Part shown: positions 19,568-29,975 of the stretch, piece after piece
Layout of the letters: each line of letters starts with the position of its first letter
Numbering within the stretch: the stretch's first letter is position 1
Origin: Aurantiochytrium sp. KH105
Lineage: Eukaryota; Sar; Bigyra; Thraustochytrida; Thraustochytriidae
DNA length: 64,000 nucleotides
Direction of reading: 5' to 3'
NCBI GenBank assembly: GCA_003116975.1
Contig: BGKB01000003.1
Coordinates: 248,001 to 312,000, forward strand
The notes under the pieces: generated by a model
What the model was told of the DNA's origin: nothing
Databases searched by the model: none
What the model saw: the letters and a program-made list of their open reading frames with translations, nothing else
Program-made: the position numbers and the translations under genes

Positions 19568-22500
19568 CTACTGGATCAGACAAAAGGCGCTCCGCTTCTC
19601 GGACGCCGATGCAGTCTCCTTGGCCAGGGCAGAGACGGAAGCCTCTTTCTTTTCTTCCGTGATCTCCGTCTGCGACGCCGAGCGAATGGCGAGCTGCGCT
19701 TTGCGCTTGACAGAAATAGATGCCAACTGCGTCAGACTGTTGAAAATGAGATGCGCGGTCTCCCGCGTGCTAATGCACAAACGCATATAATGGTTTTTCC
19801 GGCCCCCCTTTGCCTCATCGTGGAACTCCCCTTCGCAGCGGTAAGACACTCGAGCCGTTGATTCGGTCATCACTTCGAGCGTTACGCCGAGATCTCGCAG
19901 ACTCTGATCCGGCCCACAGAGCACAGCGCAGCTCAAAGGCCACATAACCAACGCGTCATGCGCTGTCGAGACTTCAACAGCTCGGAAATGCACCATTTGC
20001 GCGTAAATGTCGTCGGTAGAGTGCACAAACAAATATATTCGTGCGCTGTCTTGCAAAGAAAAGCAATGGCACCCGTCCTGGTCAGGACCTAGAGGCGCAA
20101 ACTCGGTTCCCAGGCGGCATGCCGCACGCTTGTCGCATTTGGGCCCCAAAAGTGGCTCGAGCTCATGGTAGCATCGAAGACAGGCCACAAAGGCCGCAAA
20201 GCTTCGGTCCAGGTCCCCCTTATCGCGATCCTGCATGCCCACCACAAACATGGCTCTCGCGGCGGCATCTTCGGCCTCCCGTAGCTGCGTTTGTTGCCAG
20301 GAGCGAGCCAAATCGAAGCATCGCATCGAGAGCCGCTTCACGCGCTCTGGATTCCTCTCAATCTTGCTGAGGCCTTTGTTAATATATGAACACGCGACCA
20401 TGTGATGCTCCGAACCTGACTGCGCGTAGTGCGACCCAATCATGATTTGAAGTTGGTGCTCCGTTGCGGCAGCATACGAACCCATGGGACCCGAAAGATC
20501 ATCTTCGTAGGCTCGCGCGAGCTCAAGGTGCGTGTCTTTTTTGAAGAAGTGCATAAGAGAATCATACAATGGTTTGACGTCGGTCTCCACATTGTTGACC
20601 ACAAAGCGGTTCCCTCCCGCTTTGCAAAGGATTTGCAGCTTGTTACGTAATACATCAAGTGTCATTTGCATGTCCTCGTCCTTGAAATTGGGCGGCAAGA
20701 TCGATCGCAGAACGCGCGTGTCAATGTCCGACGACACGGCAGCCATGACGGCAATGTACTGGAAAATCTGGCGCACGGTCTCTGCCTGCTCGACGCTGCT
20801 CGTGACCCCAAGAATCTGGTCCACGACATTGCTACGGGAATTGTAAAAAAGGAGTCTCCGCACATCACTGGGAAGTGCGTCGGCGACGGTGACCATTCTT
20901 ACACCGCCAGAAAAGGCAAGATCAATGCCCAGTTCAGCAAGAGGGAGCGCTTTGATTCGACAAGATCCCGGATCGATCACGATCTCTGGGAAAAATACCT
21001 GCACGGTCTCTCCGAATCCTGCCAAAAAGGCCTCCGAGGTGCCAAACTTCGTGCTCAGCGATGCAGGCAGACGCACAAAGGTTGACTGCTCGAACAACAA
21101 GAAAGATCGCTTCACGCTCAGACCGCGAGAGGCCAACCTCGTGGCGATCTGAGGCACAAAGCCAAAGAGAACAGGCTCGCTCCTTGCGGTGTCGCCCACG
21201 ACGCCCAGGTAGCATTCGCCCGTGGCCAATCCGATGGAGGTCCTGATGCCGAGCTTGTCAAGCTCTTTGATTATATGCAGTCCAACATGGAGAGCATTTG
21301 AAGCCGCCCGGTGACTCTCATCGCTAAAATAGCCGACAAGAAGAAAATCAGAAGATTCCCGTTTGATGTGCAGGAGATCCCCGGATCCACCCGACAAAGC
21401 ATGCTGCACGATCAGCATGATCTTCTCCGTGAGAGCAAGGCGGTCCTTGTCAACGGCGAAGTCGCCGAGTCCATTGGCTGCGAGGATTGAAATTACAGTG
21501 CATTGTCGCGGGTCGAGTCGCGGCATGTGTCGCCCGGCCACAATCTGCCTCACCACAGGGCAAGGTGTGAACCTCGACAAGGCTTCAATCGACTTTTCGT
21601 CGTAATCGTCGTCAAAAACGCTGCTTGCTCGGCGTATTGCTCGCCGCGTCACTTCATTGCGCTGGTCAGGGTTGTTTGCAAACTTGAGGTCGCTTGACAT
21701 TTTCCGCAGCATCAAATGCACCTGCGCCGGCTGATAGACGTTCTCACTTTGATGCAGCCTCACAAAATCACGCGAATTGCGAAATTCATCAAAAAGTCGC
21801 TCAGCCAAGAAACCTTCCTTTCCGATGCGAGCATATGGGGTGGAAAAAAGGGCGTGAGGCTTGATGGCCTCGATCGAGGTGTGCGCGACAATTTGGTTGT
21901 CCATCGCGCGGGTGACAAGATCCCACGCGAGCACGACAGCCTCACCTGCCGAGACGATCTTGCAGCGAGCATCTACGCCGCCGACAATGTCCAGCTTGAT
22001 GTCTCCGAAAGCAATGCCTATACGAAGACTGAGGTGATTTTCTGTGCGAATGCTGGCATCAAGGGAGAATGATTGAAACTCTGTCCACAATGCGAGGGCA
22101 AAGGTTAGCGCCCGCCGCTGACACAGGTCCTCCTGAGTGCTGGACGCAGCGCTTGAGAAGAGAGGGTCGACTGGAAAAATGATTTCGGCCGTTTCGTCGT
22201 GAATACGAATGGTATCACCTTCGAAGCTCTGCACGCAGTCAAGCACAAGTTTCCAATACCGCGAAAAGACATCGGTGCACATCATGGGCGGACCTTTGTC
22301 GACGCTTGCTTCTATGTCTAGCATGGACGAAAATTTCAATCGCTCATTGGCGCTGTTCACGCTGCGCACAAAGCTTGTGAGTCCGCTGAGATGGACAACT
22401 ACGCAGCCTCCTGGCGCGACGAGCGTCGAGTTCGGGGAAATAATGCGCGCGCCCCGCGTGCGACTTGCCCAACGGAGATAATGTGGAGTCAAAGAGAGGA

Positions 22501-22870
22501 GACCAGCAAGCTTTTCTCGATTTCGCTGCTCCTGCGATGAATCCTTGGGAGGATCATCCCATGTTCTCAGTTCACGAAAGTAGTCGGAAATCAGATGTTT
22601 GGAATAGGATCTTGCTCTTTTTCGAGCAAGTTTTCGCGCGAAGTTCTGTAACTCTTTGGCCGCCCGTTCTCGCTTGGTGCTTTCTCGTCGTTGCCGCCCA
22701 GAGCAATCAACACTACTGTGAACCGCGGGCACAAATGAGACCTTGGCGAAAGAACTAGAGTTTCGAGGCGCCACGGTCCATAGAGTCGAAGTTGCCTTTC
22801 CAAGCACTTCATCGACGTTTAAAGAACTGGCCTCTTCGAGGATTAAATTATCGGCGCTGAAGGAGAACAT
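19568..22870 (-). CDS. Soluble adenylyl cyclase-like protein with two degenerate class III cyclase domains
   Basis: An 1100-residue protein laid out like soluble adenylyl cyclase (ADCY10): two class III cyclase homology domains in the N-terminal half, then a long helical region. A basic IQ-like helix at about 66-90 may bind calmodulin. Domain 1, at about 155-345, contains CVVVHLSGLTSFVRS, FEGDTIRIHDETAEIIFP and LRIGIAFGDIKLDIVGG. Domain 2, at about 455-585, contains CTVISILAANGLGDF, GGSGDLLHIKRESSDFLLVGYF and IRTSIGLATGECYLGVVGD. Neither domain keeps the usual metal-binding Asp of the FxDxxGFT motif: domain 1 has HLSGLT and domain 2 ILAANGLG. Strong catalysis is therefore doubtful and a regulatory or pseudo-enzyme role is possible. 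The AAA-type NTPase core of ADCY10 is not evident. No membrane segment. The start ATG at 22870 is the first in frame. Confidence 0.68.
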   Translation of the reverse strand: MFSFSADNLILEEASSLNVDEVLGKATSTLWTVAPRNSSSFAKVSFVPAVHSSVDCSGRQRRESTKRERAAKELQNFARKLARKRARSYSKHLISDYFRELRTWDDPPKDSSQEQRNREKLAGLLSLTPHYLRWASRTRGARIISPNSTLVAPGGCVVVHLSGLTSFVRSVNSANERLKFSSMLDIEASVDKGPPMMCTDVFSRYWKLVLDCVQSFEGDTIRIHDETAEIIFPVDPLFSSAASSTQEDLCQRRALTFALALWTEFQSFSLDASIRTENHLSLRIGIAFGDIKLDIVGGVDARCKIVSAGEAVVLAWDLVTRAMDNQIVAHTSIEAIKPHALFSTPYARIGKEGFLAERLFDEFRNSRDFVRLHQSENVYQPAQVHLMLRKMSSDLKFANNPDQRNEVTRRAIRRASSVFDDDYDEKSIEALSRFTPCPVVRQIVAGRHMPRLDPRQCTVISILAANGLGDFAVDKDRLALTEKIMLIVQHALSGGSGDLLHIKRESSDFLLVGYFSDESHRAASNALHVGLHIIKELDKLGIRTSIGLATGECYLGVVGDTARSEPVLFGFVPQIATRLASRGLSVKRSFLLFEQSTFVRLPASLSTKFGTSEAFLAGFGETVQVFFPEIVIDPGSCRIKALPLAELGIDLAFSGGVRMVTVADALPSDVRRLLFYNSRSNVVDQILGVTSSVEQAETVRQIFQYIAVMAAVSSDIDTRVLRSILPPNFKDEDMQMTLDVLRNKLQILCKAGGNRFVVNNVETDVKPLYDSLMHFFKKDTHLELARAYEDDLSGPMGSYAAATEHQLQIMIGSHYAQSGSEHHMVACSYINKGLSKIERNPERVKRLSMRCFDLARSWQQTQLREAEDAAARAMFVVGMQDRDKGDLDRSFAAFVACLRCYHELEPLLGPKCDKRAACRLGTEFAPLGPDQDGCHCFSLQDSARIYLFVHSTDDIYAQMVHFRAVEVSTAHDALVMWPLSCAVLCGPDQSLRDLGVTLEVMTESTARVSYRCEGEFHDEAKGGRKNHYMRLCISTRETAHLIFNSLTQLASISVKRKAQLAIRSASQTEITEEKKEASVSALAKETASASEKRSAFCLIQ

Positions 22871-23980
22871 GGCGGATTCTCAAGTCAGCCAAGCCTGCCT
22901 GGCGGTATCCCGGTTGGCCGGCGCCTCAGGCAGCCGGCCAAAGAGTACCCTTTGCAGCAGGTACCTGCTGGTCGTTCTTATTATGCTTGAGGTCAAGACT
23001 GTCTCTGCCTCCGCGTCACCCTTGCTTGCGCTGCACACATGCCATGTCTTTTGCCAGTGCCTGATCGTCTACCTTCCACAGTGTTCCACAAATATGTCCG
23101 TTTTCGATGAAAGCTGTCGAACTCTCGGAGCAGCGTGCCTGCCAGTGACGCGAGCCGCTGCGGCCTCGCCCGGGGCCTAGTCGCCAACTAGACTTAGACA
23201 TAGGAGTGCTTGGTTGGAGGGAGACGAACTCACTGTCAGTCTGCGACTCGAGGGGACACAGTCTTTGTCTCCAGATGTGAACATGGAGGCTTGGTGGTCC
23301 TCTTTGGCGGCACGATCGTCTACGAGCGCAAACTTTCATAAGCAGCTCCCGCCCAAGCTCTCTCTCTCTTTCTCAAGCTCAGTCTGTGCCTTCAAGCATC
23401 GGATACAAAAAATGAAAGAAAGAGGAAAGCTCGCAGTTGGGTCCACCAAGGTCTCGACCTTTTTGCTCACTGATCAAGGGCGTTTACCAGCTCCTTTCTG
23501 TCCGTTGATCAATCTTATTTCTGTGCACCGCCTTTCAAGTGCTTAAGACCCGCAAGTTAATTTTAAAGAATTGGACGTAATTACGCACCGGAAGTCGAAT
23601 TATGAGCTGAGATGGGGAAATCGCATCAGCTCTCTTCTCTTCTTATTCTTTTTTTATCAAACGAAGCAAAGGCTTTGCTCTTTGCAAAGCATGTCGGGCT
23701 TCGGCAGATTGCTATATTTTCTGTGAGAAAAAGAGGGTCTGTTCTTGCGACGCGCGAATTTGTTCGACGATTGTCGCGTTCGGAGGTGAGCGGAAGACAA
23801 TGAGAGCAGTGGTGGTACGCGACCCACTTGAATCGAGTTATGCAACCGATACTTGTCCAAGAATAGGTTACTTATGCGCAAGATTCGCGTTATGTAACCG
23901 AAGATTCCTCGGTCACAGAACATGATAACGGCGGGCCAGCTCGTTGAAAGCTGCTTGGGTTACGAATAGAAACGGTAGCG
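22871..23980. other. Intergenic spacer, no gene seen
   Basis: About 1.1 kb between two minus-strand genes. Frames at 22743-23180 and 23214-23546 on the plus strand have no motif and partly overlap the cyclase-like gene. A T-rich patch lies near 23643-23657. Nothing else stands out. Confidence 0.45.
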
Positions 23981-25165
23981 TCACTGCCCTTGCAGTGCGC
24001 CCAAATTGACATAATTGATGTTGAAGTTATGAGCGCGCCCCGCAGTGGAACGAGCCACCCACTGCGCACGGCAGTTTGGACAGGTGTTGCGCTTGGCGAC
24101 CCAGCGATCGACGCATGCCTTATGAAAATTCGTGCCACACTGGGTTTTGCACCAGGTCAAAAGTGAAGGTTTCGCAGCGTTGAGCTCGTCAAAGCAAATG
24201 GAACAGACTTCACCTTGAATAGGTTTTCGCTTGCTATCGCCTTTGGCATCGGATGATGCTTTGTTATCATCGCCTCCGGCGCCGCTGCTGCTGTTTTGAA
24301 GCGCTTGACGCACGTGTGTATTTGCAAGGACTTCAGAGCCCAGATACTGCAGATGAGAAGGAACCTTGGAGAGTAAATATTGAACCTCGCTGACCGTCAA
24401 ATGCCGTTGCCAGATGAGGTAATCATCGGGTGAGCAGCGCAAGACCTTGAGCATGACGAAAAGGAGATGCTTGCAATGATTCCCGCGCATATTATCAGGG
24501 CATGAGCACTTGGGCCGTCTTGCCAAAACCACCTGGTAGACGTTTCCTGTGGAACCCATGACGTGGAATGTCTGCGCCCGCACGTCAAAGTCAATAAGGT
24601 ACAGACGTTGTGTTATCGCGCGATCTATTCGCATTTCCACTCCATAGGGGCAGCGTCTGATGAGTTTGGATCCTCGGCGCTCATTGGGGTCTGGCCTCGG
24701 CTGCTGGATTGATCTGTTTACTATTGTTGCCGTAAGTGAAGGCGAAAACGAGGACGAGGACGAGGATGACGATGACGATGAAGACGCCGTGACCGCCGTC
24801 GTGGCGTGTGTATAATCTGAGGTAGCTTGCGTGTGAGTTACAGCGGACTCGGAGGGAGCTGCCACCGTAGGTTCGTCCTTGACGCGTCTTTGTCTCTTGC
24901 TTGGCCGCGTATCTTGCGCGGCAGCAGGAGGAGCAGGATCCGCGGCCAAGCGAGAAGCGGCCGCAGCTTCCGCGAGTTCGCGTTGTCGCCGCCGCCGCTG
25001 TCGAGGTCGAGCAAACTCTGCTTGAGCGGACGACTCTATGCTGGCCTCGCCATCGTTAGCCGCGGCTCGCCGCCGGCGTATCGCCTCGTCTACGCGCCGG
25101 AGTCTCGTCCTGGTGTCCTCCTTCATGCTCAGCCGCCTCAGGCTGTTAACCTCGCCTCGCGCCAC
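23981..25165 (-). CDS. SWIM and RING finger protein, probable E3 ubiquitin ligase
   Basis: A 394-residue protein combining a SWIM zinc finger and a RING finger, the arrangement of ZSWIM2/MEX-type ubiquitin ligases. The SWIM finger has Cys220, Cys222, Cys231 and His233 (KCSCPDNMRGNHCKHLLFV). The RING starts at Cys321-Cys324 (CSICFDEL) and continues with Cys343, His348, Cys351 and the final pair Cys362 and Cys365 (CPNC). The ligands needed for a cross-brace fold appear to be present. The first 165 residues are basic and low complexity, including a 15-residue Ser tract near 128-139 coded by an expanded repeat, and probably disordered. Function as an E3 ligase is family inference; the substrate is unknown. 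It lies between the cyclase-like gene and the second cyclin, all on the minus strand. Confidence 0.88.
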   Translation of the reverse strand: MARGEVNSLRRLSMKEDTRTRLRRVDEAIRRRRAAANDGEASIESSAQAEFARPRQRRRRQRELAEAAAASRLAADPAPPAAAQDTRPSKRQRRVKDEPTVAAPSESAVTHTQATSDYTHATTAVTASSSSSSSSSSSSFSPSLTATIVNRSIQQPRPDPNERRGSKLIRRCPYGVEMRIDRAITQRLYLIDFDVRAQTFHVMGSTGNVYQVVLARRPKCSCPDNMRGNHCKHLLFVMLKVLRCSPDDYLIWQRHLTVSEVQYLLSKVPSHLQYLGSEVLANTHVRQALQNSSSGAGGDDNKASSDAKGDSKRKPIQGEVCSICFDELNAAKPSLLTWCKTQCGTNFHKACVDRWVAKRNTCPNCRAQWVARSTAGRAHNFNINYVNLGALQGQ

Positions 25166-25711
25166 TTGAGATGACGATCGCAGTTTGAAGAATGAGACCG
25201 AAAATACTGGCCATGGATAGTTTAGGCTTAGGTTACTAGTAGGACATGTTCGGCTCTACTTGCATGCCGCTCAGCCAGCCACAGCTTGTTTGTTTGGAGA
25301 GGGGTGCTGACGAACTTCGGGCGAACGGAGAATGTTAATTAAAAGTGCAAGGTGAATTGACTGTGAAGTCCTCGTGACCTCAACGCGACCAAACCGGAAA
25401 AATCTCGAGTCTCATTAGGCTTTTTTTTTTTTTTTCCCGGTTTGGCCGCGATAAGGTCGCGAGAGTGTTAGCGTCAGATTGGGCGGGAGCATCAATGGCT
25501 GCCACGACTGGCTTATGACGTATACGTAACACCCAGCCTGGCAGGATTTTTGTTGTTTTGCAAAGTAAAGTTCAAAGTTATTGTTATTCATGTTGGGAAA
25601 GATGTAGAAGTAGGATTCAATTGAGAAGCAGGCGAACAGGGACGGATGCTTTGAAGCCATTAAGCGCCGCCTAGTGCGGCTGGCATCGCAGCGTCGGCTT
25701 GTTCGATCTTC
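25166..25711. other. Intergenic spacer, no gene seen
   Basis: About 545 bases, AT-richer than average, with a T-run at about 25423-25436. It is the 5' flank of the SWIM-RING gene and the 3' flank of the second cyclin. Confidence 0.45.
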
Positions 25712-26419
25712 TCAGAATTCAGGCTCATCGTAGGTGCCGTGCGAAAGACGATCTGTGTCCGCGTCGTCGCCATTGCAAAAGTCCTCGAGAGCGTTGGCGT
25801 ACTCTTGGTCATCGATGAAAAGCTCAAAGTGCATGATGTTGCAGAATGCGGACTCGAGCTTGTTCACCTCGGCCATGGAGACGCCAGCAACGCGAGCCCA
25901 CCATTCGGTGCTGATGATTCCGTCCTCGGTCCACTTTGTTGCGACGAGCATGCCGGCCATGAGCAGGCGGTGCACGTTGCTGTGGTTGATGGCGAACTCG
26001 GGGTTGGTCATCTCGAGATGGTTGAGATAGAGCACCGTCATGACTGCGGAGCGGACGCCGGCCGAGTCGCGGCCGCCGGCGTGTGCGCGCCAGATGTTCA
26101 CGTAGCGCGCGAGTCTGCACAGGTACCCCTCGATGGAGATGGGCGGAATCTTGTCCGAGCTGAAGGCGTCTCCCTCGTTGTCGCGGTCCTCCATGTTGAC
26201 CCTGTGCTCCAGCTCCGCGGCGACGTTGCGCACGATGCGGAGCCCCTCGCGGTTGAGCGCGTTCGACTCGCGCACGCACTGGCTCTGCGACTCGTCGATC
26301 TCGCTCACGCCCGACACCCGGCTGTCCTCCGACTCTGCGCTCGCCGCGCGCTCCTTGCGCGCCGCCATGCGCCTCGACAGCCTCCTGCCCAGCTTCGCGG
26401 CCTCCTTGCCCAGCCCCAT
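25712..26419 (-). CDS. PHO80/U-type cyclin, copy 2
   Basis: A 235-residue PHO80-like cyclin, paralogue of the gene at 16552-17259. It begins MGLGKEAAKLGRRLSRR and carries IPPISIEGYLCRLARYVNIW at about 92-111, SAVMTVLYLNHLE and LMAGMLVATKWTEDG in the same order and spacing. The two proteins share exactly the same length, a Ser-rich N-terminal DESxxxxxRESNALN segment and an acidic tail, so they derive from a duplication in this lineage. Substitutions are spread throughout, so the duplication is not recent. Each copy has GCTC/GCTT-type tracts just upstream of the start codon (26429-26448 and 26508-26550 here). The role is probably to activate a PHO85/CDK5-like kinase. Confidence 0.88.
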   Translation of the reverse strand: MGLGKEAAKLGRRLSRRMAARKERAASAESEDSRVSGVSEIDESQSQCVRESNALNREGLRIVRNVAAELEHRVNMEDRDNEGDAFSSDKIPPISIEGYLCRLARYVNIWRAHAGGRDSAGVRSAVMTVLYLNHLEMTNPEFAINHSNVHRLLMAGMLVATKWTEDGIISTEWWARVAGVSMAEVNKLESAFCNIMHFELFIDDQEYANALEDFCNGDDADTDRLSHGTYDEPEF

Positions 26420-26685
26420 CCTGCTGCTCCTGCTCGCTCGCTCGCTCGAAGACTCGCCTCGACTCCTCGCTTCTTGTCTTCGTCCCAGCGCCGCTCCCTG
26501 CTTGCAAGACTTGCTTCTTGCTTCTTGCTTCTTGCTTGCTCGCTTGCTCCACGCGCTCGAGTTGCGGTTCTGCTCCGGGCCCGGCCGGCGGCGTCCGTCC
26601 CGCCGCGTCGCCGCGCGTCGTCGGCGGGGCGAGCCGCGGAGGCAGGCGCGTGCGGCCGCTCTCGGCCTGCGAGGCGCCGTGGCGC

Positions 26686-26752
26686 GGCGTCGCGTCGCGT
26701 CGAGTTGGGAGGCGAGGCGAGGCGAGGCGATGCGACGCGATGCGATGCGACG
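26686..26752. repeat. GCGTC/GCGAG/GCGAT composite pentanucleotide repeat
   Basis: Direct tandem GCGTC, GCGAG and GCGAT/GCGAC units, similar in kind to the tract at 19029-19076. Confidence 0.85.
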
Positions 26753-27882
26753 CCGGCGATGATGTCTCTTTCAATGTACCAGAAGCGCCGCCGCGAAAGC
26801 CGCTTTCCGAGGCCGCGCCTCCGCACGGAGAGGCGCCGCGCGGGCGGGCGCGAGGGCGGCGCGGCGAGCCGAGCGAGGGCTGGGCTGGGCGTGCGTGCTT
26901 GCTTGCTTGCTCGCTCGCTTGCCTGCGTAAGACTTGCGCGCGACAGCAACTGCAACTTGTAGCGTGCAGCCAGGTGGAGGCTTGCTTGCTGTGATCGATC
27001 GACGCTTGGTGGGCGACAGCGACGTGTGTTTGCGCCTCGAGGCGGCGGAGACCAGCTTGCGCGTCATACTACTGCATCGCGCGTGCGCGGGGACGCACGG
27101 GCGGCAAGCGAGACGCGGGTGCGCGCAAGCAGTGCAGGCAGCCAGCGGCGAGGCGATGCGACGCGACGCGATGTGATGGGATGGGATATAATGTGATGGT
27201 ATACTACCGAGAGGTCATCAAGCGCGTGGCTCTGTGAAAGAGGCCGGCTGTCACCACCACCACCATCACCTCCGGGCAGGTGGAGAAACGAAGGTCGAGA
27301 GTATGGGTCACATCCGTCGAAGCGAACACGGAACCTCCCTTTGCACGTGCTCGAGGTACGCGAGCATACGCTAGCGAAATCACTTGTGTTGTCGACGCGT
27401 CGCTGGCACCATCGCATCGCTGCGCTGCGCTTCGCATCACCATTTATCGGCGGCTAGGCTAGGCGACTGCTTGCGTGCGGCCTCTTCCTGTGGTAATCGG
27501 TCAGTCATCCGAGGCCTGGAAGTATGTAACGCACCGCGATGGCGACGAGACGGAACGGAACGCAGCGCAAACTCGAGGGCCCGGGCCAGTGGGAACCTGG
27601 CGAAGAAGAGGCGTAGAAGCGGCCCGCCTGCTTTCTCGAGTCGCTGGTGGGTGTGGCGAGTTGTCAGCTTGGTGGCTCACTTGCTTAGGGAATAGCTGTC
27701 TTCTTGCTTGCTTACTCGCTTGTTTGCTTGCTCGCTTCCTTTCGGGGTTGCGAAGACGTACACACGGCGAGTCTGAGACGTCCCGACGCTTACTATATGG
27801 CGAGTTCGGGACGCCCTCGTGTCCGCCGTTTCCACTGCTCGCGGCGAGATGCGTGAACGGGCGCAACTCATTGATGACCTGT

Positions 27883-28495
27883 GCTGTTCACGCATGTCGA
27901 AACCCTTGAGTCGACGCGAGGCAAAAGGCAAGCTTGCACCGGTCGGACGGCCGCGTACGAAGCCCTCGTTGTACGCCTTGATGCTCACCCAGGCAGGACG
28001 ATCGCTAGATAGCACAATCACTTTTTCACCATGATGTCGGCGAACTGCGCTCTCAGCCAGATGACTCATCGGCGACTGTTCGCGCACATTTGAAGCATCT
28101 GACTAGCTCAAAGGGGGCGAGGAACTCCGAATCGGGACGGACGCATGCAAAGCCCCTCGTACTACTTTCGATGTTCTGGCCGCTAGACAGCACGGACAAA
28201 CACTTGTGCATCATGATTGGCGACGGATGACTCACAGGCGACTGTTCGCGCACATACAAAGCACCTGGCTAGCAGCAAAGGGAGTGGGGAACTTCGAACC
28301 GGGCCGGACGCATGCGACGCCCCTCGTACTATTTTCGAAGCTCTGGTCGCTAGACAGCAGAAACACTTTTGCATCATGATCGCGGCGGACTGCGCTCTTG
28401 GATGACTCGCCGACTGTTCGCGCATGTCGAGGCCACCTCGCAGCAGCAAAGGGGATGGGGAACTCCGAACCGGCCCGGATACATGCAGGCAGAGG
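27883..28495. repeat. Satellite-like tandem array, about four units of 166-191 bp
   Basis: The landmark GACTGTTCGCGCA (GCTGTTCACGCA in the first unit) recurs at 27883, 28074, 28240 and 28412, giving spacings of 191, 166 and 172 bases. Other shared landmarks within units are GGGAACTTCGAACCGG-type segments, CCCCTCGTACTA, CGCTAGACAGCA, TGCATCATGAT and GACTGCGCTCT, in the same order. Units are diverged by many point changes. A partial echo (GGACTCGCCGACTG) occurs near 28930. No reading frame is kept across units, so it looks like a non-coding satellite. Confidence 0.85.
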
Positions 28496-29491
28496 TCGCC
28501 ACGTCGGTGCGTACGTCTTGCCGGATCAACTTGCGTGCTTGTGCGTCCATTGGATGCTCGCCGTAAGCGTTTGTCGAGCAAATCAGCCACAGCCAGTAAG
28601 CAAGAAATTCGATACAACGGTCGAAGTCCGAATCGGACTGTTTGTCCTGATCTTGCAAGACGGCGCGGTTGCTGGAGATACAAGCCAAAGTCGCGTCACC
28701 TTTCCGCGCTTCGCAGAACGCTGTGTCGCAAACGGGCAGCAGTCTAAAAGAAGGCCCTCGTCAATAGTGCTTGTCATGCGGCCACGGCTGGTGCAACTCG
28801 CTGCTGGGGTGAGCAGTCTGCATTCGTTGTCCATATTCGATTGCATAGCTCTGTTCACTACGGTATACGCTAGCGGCGGCTAGAAGTACAAAACCCTAAC
28901 AACGTCTAGCAGAACGTACGCAACGGCATTCGAGGACTCGCCGACTGAACAGCAACCTCTTGCATTTCGACTTCAGCGATGGATCGCTGCTCTTGTTTGC
29001 AACGACAAAAGGGCCTTGACAACGATTTTGCGCACCCTCGCCGGTCTCGGATCAAGAGTTCATGTACAGACGACTTCACAGTGAGTCGAGGTTGCGTCGG
29101 CGTCAACACAGGCACCCCCCAGCCCACACCCACCCCACACCCACTGCCGCGATGAGCCTGCCCGAAGCCCCTAGCGGAGGGCTCGTCGCAGTGACCAGTG
29201 GCCCCTGCCACTGCCACAGTGGCCTCTAACAACCGAACAGACACATCCAGCCATTCCGCGCTGCCGCTGACGCCGCCGCCGATCATCGAGGCGTTGGCGT
29301 TTGGTCCCGGGTCCTCCTCTCGGCGAGCGCTCGCCATAACGCCTTTGACACGAGGTAAAGGAAGGCCGACAATGGCTGATACCGCAGCGCTTGCAAGCTC
29401 TCTTATCCCCAGGCGCAAGTAAGTCTGGGGCGCGAAGAAACTCTATCGTTGCCCGCGAAAGCCCTCCCCTTCAGTCTCGTCCCTGGCGCAG

Positions 29492-29685
29492 GAACAGAGG
29501 GTGCTGATGGAAAGACCCGCTGGCTGAAGGAAAGACCTGCCTGGCCGACTTGAGTCGAGTCGGGAGTGGGCGCTTGCATAGACACGAAGAACAGAGGGTG
29601 CTGATGGAAAGACCTGTCTGGCTGATGGAAAGACCTGCCTGGCCGACTTGAGTCGACGGGAGTAGACGCCTTGCAAAGACACGAA
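29492..29685. repeat. 97 bp tandem duplication
   Basis: GAACAGAGGGTGCTGATGG begins at 29492 and again at 29589. Both copies continue with GGAAAGACCTGCCTGGCCG, ACTTGAGTCGA, and a final GACACGAAGAA. Each copy also contains an internal short repeat of TGGAAAGACC. The copies are nearly identical, so the duplication is fairly recent. Confidence 0.9.
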
Positions 29686-29751
29686 GAAACAAACGAAGAA
29701 ACAAACGAAGAATCAAACCCCGATTCTCCTTTAGGACGTGCGAGCGAACGA

Positions 29752-29792
29752 GTAAGCAAGCAAGCAAGCAAGCAAGCAACCAAGCAAGCAAC

Positions 29793-29823
<31 letters not shown>

Positions 29824-29941
29824 CCAAGCAACCAAGCAACCAAGCAAGCAACCAAGCAACCAAGCAACCAAGCAAGCAACCAAGCAAGCAACCAAGCAAG
29901 CAACCAAGCAAGCAACCAAGCAAGCAACCAAGCAAGCAAGC
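29752..29941. repeat. Long (CAAG)n/(CAAC)n variant microsatellite
   Basis: About 47 tetranucleotide units of CAAG interspersed with CAAC in higher-order patterns such as CAAC-CAAG-CAAG. It ends 35 bases before the start codon of the kinase at 29976, so it probably lies in its 5' leader. Confidence 0.95.
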
Positions 29942-29975
29942 GCCGCGGCCACGCTCGGGCTGGGCTGGGGAGCAC

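Larger units (their letters stand above)
26420..29975. other. 3.5 kb gene-poor region with satellite-like repeats
   Basis: No gene can be supported here. The region holds tetranucleotide tracts upstream of the second cyclin (26429-26448, 26508-26550, 26896-26926), the GCGTC/GCGAG/GCGAT composite at 26686-26752, a CTTG-type tract at 27702-27738, the ~170 bp tandem array at 27883-28495, a 97 bp duplication at 29492-29685, and the CAAG/CAAC tract at 29752-29941. A minus-strand frame at 28906-29418 (170 residues) has no known motif. Confidence 0.55.

Noticed and set aside
28260-28300. TTCGAACCGG in the satellite array, resembling a tRNA B box
   Set aside because: No matching A box, acceptor stem or anticodon arm could be found around it, and other units differ at the key positions.
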